This document shows, in pieces, positions 47,171-59,854 of a stretch of DNA of 64,000 bases (position 1 is its first letter; every line of letters begins with the position of its first letter). The DNA is from Phyto melanocephala (lineage: Eukaryota > Arthropoda > Insecta > Diptera > Rhinophoridae): assembly GCA_941918925.1 (NCBI GenBank), contig OW799236.1:84160213-84224212 (forward strand). Direction: 5' to 3'. The notes below the pieces were generated by a model, which was given only the letters and a program-made list of their open reading frames with translations, did not search any database and was not told the origin of the DNA. Position numbers and translations under genes: made by a program.

Positions 47171-49009
47171 TAAATATTTCATCACTAAATTCTTTATAAG
47201 ACTACCTTTTAAAATTCATCAAGAAGTGATTTTATTCCTTTAAGTCTCTCGTTGACACATACTAATGCAAGAGTGGAAAAAATTTTTTGTGGTTGTTTTA
47301 AACATCAATATCTTTACTCAATATCAAATATTAGCATAAGACCAAGTGTTCCAGTATTTTAATTTTATTTTTCATTTTTGTATTTGTTTTCTTATAAACG
47401 ATTGCAACTTAAGTATTACGCTTTCATTTGTATGTTTATTGTTTATGTTTGCAAGCTTGTAATGTCAAAAGCATTTAATAAAGTGCGTTTCTGTAGCTTT
47501 TGTTCTTTAGTTTTCTGTCTACTGATTTTTTAGGGTAGATAATGAAATGGGGTACAAACAGTTGTTAGGTTAGTACTTAGTCACCACCACTACCATCACC
47601 TCCACTATATGTGTATAAAATTCTATGTTATCCTATTTTCCCTCTAACGGCATTTTGGTTAGATTTAATGTATTGAAATTTAATGTTTTTATAGTGCACA
47701 TGTGCGTTTGATTTAGGTTATACAAATTTGTTTAATTATAGAAAACAAAATAAATTTATTTGCGTTAAGTTAAATAAAGGTAAGCAGTAGTGGTCAGTTT
47801 TCAAAAATAAGGCAATCAGGTCAGTTTTCAAAAATAAGTGAGTAGATTGATAAAGCGGTAAATTTTTAAAACACAACAGAATTGGTTTGTTATATTTTAA
47901 ATATTCAAAAACTTAGTGAATTCCTTTCTGTCTATACCATGAACTTCAATTTTGTTTTTACCAGTTTCTATAACATTTATCATCCGTACCCGTACTAAGG
48001 TTAAACGATCAATTATTAATGATGAGTTCCTTTATAATTTATCCAAAACGCCCCTTATTACACAATTTGTATACAAAGAAGTGAAAATAATTGTATATAA
48101 GTAAACATTTGACATTACATTACAAGGTATCAAGCCGAAAATATAAATTAAAAAAAACACACTGACAAATGAAAGTGAAAATGATGACACCTGGACTTAA
48201 ATAAATAATCAAATATTGAAAAATGAAAACAAATAAATGCCACACGTGAACAATTTGATTACAAGATTACAAAAAAATTCAAATAAAAGAATTATTAGGA
48301 ATTTTGGTTGGGTCGATGTTTTTCAAGCGCCATTGTTTTAAAACAACAACATTCAAATGTAACTGAAAAAGACATCCCTTTTCTGATTATTTTTTGATGG
48401 TAGTGTGAACGTTATTGTGTCTTCGGTTTGACTAGTAAATTGTAAATTATTTTTAAGCAACTTTCTCAAAATTGTATCATTTAGGGGTTAACGTTTTGGG
48501 GATATCTGAAGTTCTTCATTACTACGGTCCTCATCGAAATACAATTACTGTCTTTTTCGTTAAGAAAAAGTCATCAAAAGTCTAACCGTTAAATACTTTT
48601 ATTTGAAGGCTAAGAAATTTTATTTGGCAACATTTAGTTTGGCGTTAGTTAGTTAGGCGGATCCCTGCTGCTAGTTGTTTGACTTTGTTTAAAGAACAAA
48701 TTGGGATCAAAGAAATTTTATATAAAACACCGTTATATATTGATAAATTGGTAAAAATATCCTCACATATTATGGTGGTTAGAGCATTACAGTCATGATT
48801 CAAAGATTCAAAGGCATGATTACTTACCTATGATCAGGTATCAATAGAAAAACATTAATGTTGTAAATTTGCGTCTTCATCAGGATGTTGTCGCAAGTCA
48901 AACAAAATGTGATATACTATAGTAATAATTTGACGGACAATTTATTAAAAAATGGTTCTGTTTACTGGCCAACTCGTCTTACAATTTTAAGCCATTTGCT
49001 TATTTTTGA
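47171..49009. other. unique-looking intergenic DNA, no gene seen
   Basis: A 20-bp direct duplication (GGTCAGTTTTCAAAAATAAG) occurs near 47792 and 47819. No gene or repeat family was recognised. Confidence 0.55.
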
Positions 49010-49680
49010 TGAGGATTTATAAAGTCTGCTTCTATAAACCAAAACAAATTATGCACTTCAAATGCAGAGTTCAAAAGCCAAGTTAAGAAAACGTACGATA
49101 AGACACTTACGACAAAAAGTACCGTCTATTATTGCTAAGATGTTAATTTACTGCCCGTTCTCCATTTCCTATTAGACCAGTTTATACTCAACATCTGAAA
49201 AATCGCCTACGAAAAGATAAGCCCATATAGTGGAGTGCTAATATTGCAGAAGAACGTAAGGATTAAAAGAAGATCTTTAAACAGAATAAAGTTCTGCATG
49301 GGCCACAAGCAAATCCTCATTCAGGAAGTTTAAGAATTTAATCAGAAAGGCCCAGAGATAATTCTGAAGAAAATTCTGCAGTTGTGTGGACCATAAATAG
49401 TAAGGACATGTTGGAGTCATTTATGGGAACACACTTTCCAAGTTGTGAGGAACCAAATTCACTACATAAGAAATACCCCAAGGAGGCATATCTTTTAGTA
49501 TTTTCATATGTTGGGTAGTCAAAAGCATCCATTTCTCTAAATCTTCATGTCCTAATAAGATAACAGAATTTCAGTTTTACAGCTAACGCTTAAAGAAAGC
49601 TTTTATCCCAAAAAATGAAAAAGCTTTAAATACCGACCCCAAGGCCTCTTCTTTTCCATTTAAAATACTATAAGAAATCA
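49010..49680 (+). pseudogene. LINE fragment, start of the reverse transcriptase region
   Basis: In shifting frames the translation reads ENSAVVWTINSKDMLESFMG, THFPSCEE and, at about 49590-49670, IPKNEKALNTDPKA then SSFPFKIL. These match the ..LLE.HFPG.. block and the FIPKAGK....KAFRPISL block of I/Loa-group LINEs. Several shifts and stops break it. Confidence 0.6.
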
Positions 49681-49957
49681 TTGGTGGTAGCATAAGATAA
49701 TTTTTCGTATATTCCGTAGATGTTTTGAAATTTCTTCTACAAGGCCAGATCTATTGAAACTATTAGAAAAACTAGATAAAAATATAGAAAAATGTTTGAA
49801 CTTCAAGGAGTTTGCCTCAGGTGCATGACATAAGTCATAACATAATCCTCCAAAAGATATACATATATACCAACTTGCCATGTTGTCAAAGGGAAGTTTC
49901 CCCATAAGTCATAAGCCAAATTCAACTAAAAGTTTGGCTTTTTACAGAAACCATTTA

Positions 49958-50260
49958 TCTCGATATAATTTCCTAAGGATTTGTACTCAAAAGTCCTATG
50001 GTATTTCCATTCAGTTAAAGATCTCGTATCCAATATGCCCAAACTAAGGATATTGGTAAAGAAAATGTTCCAATGTTACGTCTTCTTTCTTACAAGCTCT
50101 ACATATTGTTTTATTCAATAATGTCAAATGAGCTAGGTAAGTTCATGACCAGATAAATTTTCTGAGTACTGGCCTTCTTTAAAATCTCCTTCGATATCTC
50201 AAAATTTGGGTCACCATACTGACAGCAGAATTCTGAAACTTTGTCACCTTTTTTAATTAA
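49958..50260 (-). pseudogene. LINE fragment, C-terminal knuckle region, diverged copy of 27529-27867
   Basis: The stretch aligns along its length with 27550-27870 in the same strand sense: AATATGCCCAAACT, TGTTACGTCTTCTTTC-type text, GAGCTAGGTAAGTTCAT, ATCTCAAAATTTGGGTCACC. It carries many changes. It is inverted relative to the LINE pieces on either side. Confidence 0.75.
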
Positions 50261-50336
50261 AATTGGGCCAGTATTAAGCCGGAACAGATTATTAAAGCTA
50301 AATTTCTAAATTGTCAGTTCCGATCACACTACTCTG

Positions 50337-50337
50337 T

Positions 50338-50372
<35 letters not shown>
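50337..50372. repeat. (TTTA)n microsatellite
   Basis: About nine perfect TTTA units. Confidence 0.95.
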
Positions 50373-50373
<1 letters not shown>

Positions 50374-50879
50374 GTAAGTCTATGGTATAAATCCTTACAG
50401 ACTATTAAAATAAAGTGACAGAAATATATTACAATTACGAATTTAAAAACATAATGATATTTCTCTTAATAATATTAACACTAACAGAAAAGTCAATTAT
50501 ATGATAAAGATTATTAAAATCGTAACAAATTATTCTAAAAGGATTATCATTAGCATAATTTCGACGAAAAAATTGCACGTGCAATGGGTTGAAATTTCTA
50601 GTTGGACGAGATGGAATATTAAAAGATAAGTTGCTTAGCAGGAAACTAGTTAATCAATTTGATAACAAACGTTACATTCAGCATTGTTCTCCGGCTCTGT
50701 AGAGTGGGAAGCTTAATTATTGCAAGTCTAGATTTGTAAAATAGTTCAAAGAGGTAAGTTTGTTTACTATTGAAGTTTAATATAAATGCTCTATTTGAAG
50801 CCAGGCAGCAAACAGACTGCATGACTGTAACAAATGCAAAGGATGCATGGGCAAAGATCCACAAGAAATACCGTCAGAA

Positions 50880-51135
50880 ATCCTGAAGTCTGCGATAAAA
50901 ATGTTATCAAAAGAATACGAAGAATGTGGATCCAACTAAAATTGAACTAGCACTATTTACAAAGAGACACAAAATCCATTTTTTACAACTAAGATGAATT
51001 GGGTAGGGCTAAATTTATTTTATAATGGATAATAAATTAATTTGGAATTAGAGCCACAATCCAGGACTACTTAAACGGCGATTTCACTAAATTCCTAAAA
51101 AAAAGAAGAACCAATTCTATTCTATGGGGTGGCGT
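50880..51135 (+). pseudogene. LINE fragment, region after the RT core
   Basis: DPTKIELALFTKRHKI followed by a KYLGV-like but decayed stretch, and RIQDY-like text, matches the NP.KTELVLFTRKYK block that follows the YADD box in I/Loa-group LINEs. It is short and broken. Confidence 0.6.
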
Positions 51136-53479
51136 TTGGTAGTTAGCATGGATGAAGAGAAATCACAACATACTTTTTTATTGTGTTTATGGAGATTTTT
51201 GTTAAATTAATGTTATATAAAATATTTGATAAATTTTTGTTGTTTAAATAGGGCAATATATTGTTAACACTCGCTTATCTTCAAAACCGTTACACCTAAA
51301 TTTCCTTTCTGTGAATATTGTTTTATACGGTAGACCAACGTTTACATTATCTAGACGATCACACTTTTAAGTAATTTTTAAGGAAAAGTTTCTAATAAAT
51401 TGTAACCTTTTTTGGAAAATTTTCTATGAGTCTTCCTCATTTATAACAATCAAAAGTACTCGGTTCCTTTCCATTCACTATCATTAAGCGTGAAATTGGT
51501 TTGTTCAAAACAAAAACACTTTCACTCTCAATTAATAATCAGAACACACACTCGAACATGAAAAGGGAAAGTAATTCAAATTCAAATTAATTTGTTGTTT
51601 TTCAATACAGCGGCAGTAGTAGTTGTTTACGGTTGCAGTCAACAAGACAAAAAGCGACTGAATTCAAGAGATAAAAAAATAATGTGTTAATGTGGGCACA
51701 TTATGTCGCGGCCAGGGTTTATAAACATTTCCACGGAAAGGACTTAATTTATAAATGTTTGAATCAATCAATCGATAAGTGGAAATATCAAATTTAATTT
51801 TCCCACGAAATTTCCGTTGCTTCTTTATTCTTTTATTATAAATTTTCCACGCGAATGTCGATTTCCATTGTACATCACTGTTGTGATCTTTTTATTGTTT
51901 TTTTGTTTGTTTGTATTTAATTTAATTCCAACAAATTGTGGTTTTAATTAATGTGGGTCTATTATTATTATTTGTTTGAGAATTTTAAACGTCATAATGA
52001 AAAGGATCAATTAATTTTCTATAACAAAAAGGATGTTTAATATAAAAAACTGAAGTGAAGATTGTTTGATTTGACAGTTCAAGATTTTAAATGAAAGATC
52101 GACTTAAACGTTTCTTTGGAAATTAATTTACAATTACACTGAAAAGTGAGAATTTTATAAAGAAAATGTTACCTACATGGTAGATTTCATTTGATTTATT
52201 AAAATACTTGAATGAGTAATTTATATTCGTAACATTTTGCCTCAAGGTCGATTTTTAAAAAGTAAAATTTTCTCACTTTTCTTTGTAATGCAACAACTGG
52301 TATTCACTGCAATTAGTACTTAATCTAAACACAACAGGTAGGATTAACTTAACACTCGCATACAAAACACTGCTTATCCCTGTTAAATCCGGTGCTCCTG
52401 TCACATGCTTTCTTTGGTAAAAACGGAAAAACATCAAGGGAAAAGTTGAAAAACCAAGTATTTCCCAACAAAAAAAAAACCACCGCATGAATATCAGCAA
52501 AATTTTACGCCTCCTTGACACTGATACGGCAAATATTTACCTGTGTTCAATGAAAATTGGTCAGGTTTTTCCTTGATTTAAGAAAAATAACAAACAAACA
52601 AACAGTAGGGTTTTTTTTGTTTAAATATTGAATATAGTCAAGTGCGTCTTATAATGGAAAACATTATATGACAATGATTATGTTGTTGTTGTTGTTGTTG
52701 TGAAAAAATGCTGAGAGCGACGCGTGTTTCACCGGTAGCCGTTTTAAGGTGTTTCCTTTTTTGGATTTTAACAAGAACCTGTAGAGATGTTAAAATAAAC
52801 AGTGTTTAAGTATTTATGCAGTTTAAATGCGAGAAGTAATAATGAGTGGTTTAAGTATCATGTTGTAAATTTCAAGTGTTTATTCTAGAAAGAGAATTAA
52901 GAAATTCCCTGTTAAAGTGAAAAATAATGAAACAGAGTTTTGGAAATGATGAGGTTGTATTTTAAATATATTTCATTTAAAATGTTAGGATTTTAAATTT
53001 TATTAACTAAATTATAATGCTGAACACATAAATTAACTTAGATAAGACAGTGTAAATATTTCTAAAGCAAAATTTTTAAATTGGTACGTGTGTTGGTGTA
53101 TAAACCCCATTCACTTATTTGAGTGAAAAGAGCTTGAAGTTGTGTTTTTTATAAATCTCTAAGTTCAATTAAATGGCCTAATTTAATCGTTTAAGGACTA
53201 TTTTAGTTTTAAAATTTGAACAATTAAACATCAGAAAGTTGATAAAAAATCTATTTTCTTTGGAAGTTTGATTTATAAACTTTTTATCACTTTATCATCT
53301 CTGATAATTTGTATGAATAAGGCCATATTTATTAACTAAACGTTCATGCAGTTATTAATACTTATATAAACATTCACTTTTTATAGTATTATATTAACAC
53401 TGATTGTAATGAAAATATTTCACAGTCCCCGCTTTTCTATTTATTAGTTCTATTTTTGCATGCCATCACAGTATTGTAG
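51136..53479. other. unique-looking intergenic DNA, no gene seen
   Basis: A (GTT)n microsatellite lies at 52680-52701. The frame 52273-52521 has no recognisable domain. There is no repeat family, so this is a candidate region for regulatory DNA. Confidence 0.55.
52680..52701. repeat. (GTT)n microsatellite
   Basis: Seven GTT units. Confidence 0.9.
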
Positions 53480-53600
53480 ATCAATGCCATAGCGCACAAC
53501 AGGCCTATGGGCCATACATGTATACCTGTTATGGGTTTGAGCTTTTAGTGTCCCTCTTTTTCAACTTAACCTTCAACGTAGATCAATGTCAGTCCTATTT
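53480..53600 (+). repeat. LINE 3' UTR fragment matching 27365-27480
   Basis: TATACCTGTTATGGGTTTGA, GCTTTTAGTGTCCCTC and TTTTTCAACTTAA match the minus strand of 27365-27480 with about 20 per cent changes by eye. Confidence 0.65.
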
Positions 53601-54559
53601 TCAAACATAAAATGATTGAATATGATGCGGAGCGATCTCCATTGACCATATCGCAAGTTAAGGCTTAGTTTCGGAAGATATAAGACCCGATTATGTTACC
53701 AGCGTTTAAGCAGCACCGCATTTCTTTTTTTCTTTTTTGATATAGTAAAGGCTGTAAGTCTGTTGCGGATTCATCTCACTCCTTTGTAAAAATTTTGTTT
53801 ATTAACAATTCCATTAAGTAAAAAATTATCCTCACCGCTAAATATCGACACTTGATGCTATATCTAGACTGGTGTATAGAGCTGTTACCAACACCTCTGG
53901 CTGGGGCAAAGAATTATCTTGCTTAAATGCCAATGGACCACAGGGGTCGAGTAAAGATAGTCGAGGGGCTGCATCTCACGCTCAAAGCGGTTGGGTCCAT
54001 CAGTACTGATGAGGCATTTAAGAATCCTGTGCCCATGTTCTGTAACTTTCGCTACGAGAAACTTTTCACTTGAAATATGTAAATTGATACAGAAATACAA
54101 TAAATCTAGACAAACAGCCGTTTTTTCTCGCTGTAGATGAGTTACTTTTCTCTCACACTTCGAAAAACGGTGGTATATTTTGTTTCATGAATTTTCGTTG
54201 CGAGAACTTCTCACTAAAGTTACAGAATATGGGTACTGGACAATGTAATTTAAGTGGTTAGGAAGACTAAGATCACGGTAGACTAGGAATCACAGGTAGT
54301 CACAGCTGTCTAACAAAGGTGCCGGCGATTACGAAAGTCGTTTTCTAGTCCAGAGAGAACGCTTTTTGTGGTGCGGGATTCAATGAAGGAAGGGATACCG
54401 ATTGGTAGCTAGGAAATCACCGGGAAGCAAAGGATGTCGAAAAGAGAAGCAAAATAGTTGCAGCCGGTTTTGATATTCCTCCAACCCACACAAAAGGTGT
54501 CTCAATAAGGATGAACTTTTCATTTTAAAATAATAAATTTTTTATTGGGTTGTAAAGAA
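53601..54559. other. spacer with a mixed direct and inverted duplication near 54031-54233
   Basis: CCCATGTTCTGTAACTTT near 54031-54048 is repeated inverted as AAAGTTACAGAATATGGG near 54214-54231. The adjacent TTTCGCTACGAGAAACTT is repeated in direct orientation near 54195. No gene was recognised. Confidence 0.5.
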
Positions 54560-55195
54560 GTTTTATTCCGATTAATTATAAAATATTCTTCAAATGACCG
54601 CAGCGACTTTGATGTTAGGCCATTATTTAAATTTTAAATTTTCCATGACACTTTCACAGAGAGCTAATACGATAGATCTTTAAATTGAGCTCAGGAATTG
54701 TTTCTAGTTAATTTGCATAATTTTACAAAACCCAAAAGAAAATATTGCATGATCTTGGTGGCCAGTTAACATCAGAATATCGTTAGGTAATTTGTTTTAG
54801 AAATTGTTACTGTAATCAGTTGGTTGTTTTATTGGTCATGTGGTTATTGGTGCCATCTTGCTGAAGCATTGTCGTCAAAATATATATCCTCCAGTTGACG
54901 CTACTAGAACTCCAATATTATGTTTCTGAAAGTAATGCCGTGCACAGTCACTGCGATTTCGGCCTCATTTACAAAAGAAATAAGACCTAGTCACGCCGGA
55001 TTGCATAAAGATTTTCTGGGCATCAAATTCGACAATTTGATGTATTCACAAAGACATATGGAAATGAGCTTCATCGGAAAAGATGCATTTTATCGAAAAT
55101 GACGAATTGCTGGTGCTCTCCATGGTCTTAGAGTTTGACTTTCTGAGTTAACTGAATTGTGTATGCATAAAGGCGGAGGTGTTTTACACAAAATT
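54560..55195 (-). pseudogene. mariner-like transposase remnant
   Basis: Minus-strand translation gives YTIQLTQKVKL, SDEAHFHMSL (first Asp), VTVHGI, LQQDGTNNHM (second Asp, in a shifted frame), VNWPPRSCN joined directly to IFFWV, and INRNKTSL near the C-terminus. The third catalytic position reads Asn and the segment DLTPLD is deleted. Many stops and shifts break it. Confidence 0.75.
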
Positions 55196-57276
55196 CACTG
55201 CGTAGTGTTTCATGAAATTTAAAGTTTAAAGATACCGAATTGATATTTTTGGGTTTTCGGCTAAACTCTCGTTTACAAAAACAATGTTTTAAGACCTCTT
55301 AGAGAACTAATTAAAAGCTTGGAAACCAGGTGGGAACTTGTTTTAACTTTAATAAAATATATCAAAGATTTTATCTTTAGCACTTACATTAATTGTGATT
55401 TTATTATAATAAACTTTTTAATTCAATATGTGTCGATTGGGAGATTGATCTCGATTTGTTGAAGTTAGTTTGAGGTAATCCCGGAGATTTCTGACTACTC
55501 GTCAGGCAATGAATAGTTTTAATAGAGCTTGCTTCAATCATGATTTATGAAATTTTAATCACGGTTTTAGTTGTTCGTAAAACTATAGATTCTTTCCATA
55601 CTGTCCTTACTATCACTAAAAATTCTAACAACTCTTTAAACGGAATCTCCACTTTATGTTAATAATTTGCAGGCGTATGGAAAAATTATCAATAATTTAA
55701 CATATTTCCACATGGGGAAAACATTTGGTTCTTCTCAGTGTCTTTCATTTAATATGTGAATTTTTTCTTTCAAAATTTCCTTTTTACTTGTTTTATAATT
55801 GCCGGACTTTTGATGCACAATATTAACATGATGTTCTACAAAGGAAAAAACACAAGCATCCTTATATTCACAAACGGAAAAATTAATAGTGCAATAAGGA
55901 TTTTCCTTAAACAAATGTTTGTTTGTTATTCCTAGCCATGAAAAGCACATATGTTTGGATAATTCCTTTTCTAAATGCTTAATACCGGCAGGCATGGGAA
56001 AATATATTTCCAGCTATAAAGTCATCTAACATCTAGATAAGTATGGTTTTTTCACACATATGATGGCAAAGAAATATAATTTGACTATTCAAAGTACGAG
56101 TAGATGCACCGCTATGGTTTTAATAAGTCAGGCAATAAATTGTATTGACCATTTGAAAATTTCGCCAATATTTCCCAAAAATATTTCATATGAGTGTTGA
56201 AAAAACCATGGGAAAAATGTGGGAATATCAGCTAGATGTTTGTATTTCTCAAAGAAAATTTTAAAACTCTTAAGCGAAGAACACATATGAATATATATTT
56301 TTTTTTTATGAAAATTTCCAACTACCTTTCGGTTTGTTGTGAAAATTAACAAAAAGTTACAAGGCATGTTGAAGGCACGTACCAAATACTTCACATATGT
56401 ACTCGTAATACTAGCGTGTAGTTAATTCTACTAGCTGTTTTCGTATGAAGTGTTATTGTAACTAGTTGTTGAGCTGTGATAAAGAAAAATTTTCACGTTC
56501 CGCATTGCATGGCGCTTTTATACTAACGAGGTTGTTGGTGATGCTTGGTAGGAAATATTTTCTTATTTCGGAAGATAAAAAAAAATAAAAATTAAAATGA
56601 TCATGTGGCACAACAGCATCGCACCCTAAAATATGTATGCTGTTGTTGCTGTATGGAAACAACATATGCTCAAGTGGTGGTGGGTATTATCCTTCCACAA
56701 ACATTTGTTCTGTAAGTTGTTCTCAGCATCTCTCTAGGTATCTTTGTTGTCATAAATGTTCTTATCTTTAAGAGATGAAGGCACTTACACATACAAGTGA
56801 CAATTTAAAATCACAATATAATCAAAACTTTTAATAAATGCAACGTGATTTCAACCATGACCTTGTATTCCTCCAAATTAAAAAGTGCTGTTTAAGTTAT
56901 ATTTAAAAAAATTTCGCGATTTTAATTGAAAAATGTTTCAACACTTTTTTTCCGATAAATTAATATAATTATTATACAAGTGGACATATCTTAACCGCCC
57001 AAACGTGGTATAAATGTATGACTTCTTAACAAATATGGCGGATCTTTTTTTTTTTTTCTTTCATAACACAAATAATTTGGTAAAAAAATCAGCAAAAACG
57101 GACTAAATTTAGAAAAAAAATTCTTGATATAAAAGTTTTAGTTTTGTAATTATTGAAACAATTTTATTTATGTTTTAATTTAAATTTATTATTCTGGCTT
57201 AAATTTATTTGCATATTTTATAATATTTCTTTATTAAATTGCAAGTATTTAAGAATAAGGAAAACTTCTCTATGAG
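55196..57276. other. unique-looking intergenic DNA, no gene seen
   Basis: Minus-strand frames at 55735-55995, 56128-56394 and 56462-56665 are 67-88 codons long. They resemble no family and lack coding bias. Confidence 0.55.
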
Positions 57277-57710
57277 GGGCTATTCGTTGCTTGTGTAACG
57301 TATGGTGCTTCCGTGTGGTATGAAACAGTTATGTCTGTTAAAGACAGAAACAAGGTCTTGTCAGTTCAGAGAGTTATGATGTTGGCTTGTATACAGGTTT
57401 GTTGCATGGTGTCGACCGAGGCACATCAGGTCTTGTTAGGTGTAGCTCCTAGCTTGACTTGGATGCAATACATTGTGCTATTGCCTTCAAAATCAAGATG
57501 GGGCTATCACTTTTTGCTCTTGACTGGATTTCTACTGCTGATCTGGTAGTTGCGGATGCTGCACGTCTTAAGGTGCTCTTGGATGACCAGGTTATGGCTA
57601 GGTGGAGGGCTCGTTGGAGTGATAGTGACAACGGTAGGGTGAAGTATAGTTTCATACGTGAGGTGATATTTTTGCGCCAGCATCCGGACTTTATTTTGGC
57701 TTTCTATTAG
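57277..57710 (+). pseudogene. R1-clade LINE, C-terminal fragment
   Basis: GLFVACVTYGASVWYE, VLSVQRVMMLACI, VSTEAHQVLLGVAP, then after a one-base shift near 57455 LDLDAIHCAIAFKIKMG, ending RWRARWSDSDNGR and YSFIREV. This is the conserved order after the polymerase core of R1-like elements (YGA.VW, QR..L.....TVSTEA..VL.G..PLD, W...W..S..GR..Y..I). Only one shift breaks about 140 codons, so it is younger than the other LINE pieces here. Confidence 0.8.
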
Positions 57711-57927
57711 TCGAGTGGATTAAGAGCATTTTGATGATTTTACCTCAAAATTTTTAAAATAAAAATTGAAATTAAACAAAAGCGCTATCTAAGGCTTTAC
57801 AGAAGTATTTGTACCCTGCATGAATGTTGTATAGCATTAATAATAATAAAGAAAAATCTTACATAAAGTGGGCGTGTCACAATTATCTTGTGAATTTAAA
57901 CTGAATATAGAAACATAGGCACACATA

Positions 57928-58649
57928 CAGGGTGGACCAAAAGTCACGCCTGCGTTTAAAAATTGAATGACTTTTTTGTTTATTAATATTTTTTATTTTT
58001 TTTCAGATTTTATTCATCGATTCGTGTTACACCACCATGCAAAATTTAACGACTGAGCAACGAACGAAAGTGGTAGAGTTTTACTTTTAATCGTTCTTCG
58101 ACGATGAAGTTGATAATACAGTAACGGTGAATGGGGACAGCTATCGCGCTATGCTTAATAATTTTGTACGCCCTGAGGCAGCCAACAAGTGGTTTCAGCA
58201 GAATGGAGCAACAACACACACGGCCCGTGCCACAATGACGCTTTTTAATGAAATTTTTGACGACCGAATTATCTCGAAAAATTCAGAATTTAATTAACCA
58301 GCACGTTCACCGGATTTAACTGCCCCTGATTATTTTCTATGGGGTTATCTCAAAGAACGAGTGTATGTAAACAAGCCTCAAACTATAGAGCAGCTAAAGA
58401 ACAACATTGAAGCTGAGATCAGGGCAATAGAGCCTGAAACCTTGCGTGCAGTTATGCAAAACGCCTGTTTAAGAGCCCAATTGTGCATCGATGAAAATGG
58501 TGGTCATCTCTCTGACATTATTTTTCATAATTAAAATTTAGGTCATACAAAGATAATATTATAATTAAAAAAAAAATTTAATAAAAAATAATAATAAACA
58601 AAAAAGTTATTCAATTTTTACACGCAGGCGCGACTTTCGGTCCACCCTG
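57928..58649 (+). mobile_element. mariner-like element, internally deleted, with terminal inverted repeats and TA duplication
   Basis: TA dinucleotides flank both sides (57926-57927, 58650-58651). The ends start CAGGGTGGACCAAAAGTC on the left and CAGGGTGGACCGAAAGTC in reverse complement on the right. They match for about 55 bases with four mismatches, and more loosely to about 70. Length is 722 bases; autonomous mariners are about 1.3 kb. This is the best defined transposon in the window. Confidence 0.95.
58037..58534 (+). pseudogene. mariner transposase with in-frame internal deletion
   Basis: It starts MQNLTTEQRTKVVEFYF then stops. The next codons jump from the N-terminal helix to DDEVDNTVTVNGDSYRAM, so about half the protein (second DNA-binding segment and the first catalytic Asp) is gone. 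The deletion keeps the frame. The second catalytic position reads QQNGA (Asp to Asn), and Trp of the WPARSPDLTAPD block is a stop. The C-terminus YVNKPQTIEQL...GGHLSDIIFHN is intact. It has two stops and 166 codons in one frame. Confidence 0.93.
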
Positions 58650-59084
58650 TATATGTATGTCGATATGTTACAAATTAATGAACCCCACCATTTTCTTTTT
58701 ATGAAAATAAAATAAAATAAAATAATAAAATTTATGAATCAAATATCGAAAACAATGAAAACTTTACAAAATGATTTCAAACCAATATTGAACCAAACCG
58801 ATGACCGGCTTAAAGAAACTTTTATAGAATTCTGATTGTTTTTTCAAATTTTTGTTTACAATACCTTCACGCTGAACCTGGACTGCTTTGCTGGTGCCCG
58901 CATAGTTTTATGTCATTCCTAAAAACCAGGATCAGAAAAAATATTCCGCAATTTAAAAGTAAATCCAATAAACTATGAGCACCAAATTTACAAGAGCAAA
59001 AACATCTTTTAAAACGGAGTTTAAGTTATTAAGGGAACTAGACACACATGTGATTGTATGTGTTAATAAATTATTAAGTCGAAG
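58650..59084. other. A+T-rich spacer, no gene seen
   Basis: A short (TAAAA)n run lies at about 58707-58727. No gene was seen. Confidence 0.6.
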
Positions 59085-59566
59085 GTCACACACGACGATT
59101 TTAATTGCCCAACTTTTTCCATAATTTCTTTTGAACTTGCTTTTATGTTCACACACGATAATTCCTTTGGCGATTTTTCTGTTTTGTTTAGCTTTTATTT
59201 TCTTACAATTTGACATTTGTGCTTTAGCCGTAAATAGCTATAATAAAAATAAAAAAATAAAATAATAGAATTGATTTTAATTATCGCTTTGAATTAAAAT
59301 GTTTTCACTAAAATATTTTTTTTTGTTTTTTATTTTTAAATATTTTAAACGTTTAATTTGTGACGTTTTTAATTAAAATTTTAAATTACTTACACAAAAA
59401 GAATCGAAAAACCGAATGAAAAGAAATGTCAAATATTCAACTAAAAAAAAATTGCTTCAAATAGCCGAGTACCGGCGATTATTTTTCCCTTTTTGTTTCC
59501 TCACCTTAAGCTGTAAAAACCATCTATGAACTCAAGAATTGCCCAACTATAATCGTCGTGTGTGAC
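59085..59566. repeat. possible MITE bounded by 16-bp inverted repeats
   Basis: GTCACACACGACGATT at 59085-59100 is the exact reverse complement of 59551-59566. ATTGCCCAACT lies next to both in direct orientation. TTCACACACGATAATT at about 59148 repeats the theme. No target duplication was found. Confidence 0.55.
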
Positions 59567-59854
59567 TTTAGACTAAGGAAAAAACAACAACAAATTTTTC
59601 GAATACTACTACTAAAAGGCTTGACAATTATTTTGGTCGTGACAAGTCCTCTTTACAATCTCTGTTTTGTTTTTATTTTACCATATACATAAAGCACTCT
59701 TCTTGAAAAGTGGTAAGTGTAAGTGGCAACTTTAATGGCTTATAGCTCCTAAAGTACTGAAAAAACAACTGAATAATGCATAGTGGTTCAAACGTGGCTT
59801 TCAGCGTAAATTACGAGAAAAGAAAATTGTTTAATGGCACTGAATGTAATGGCC

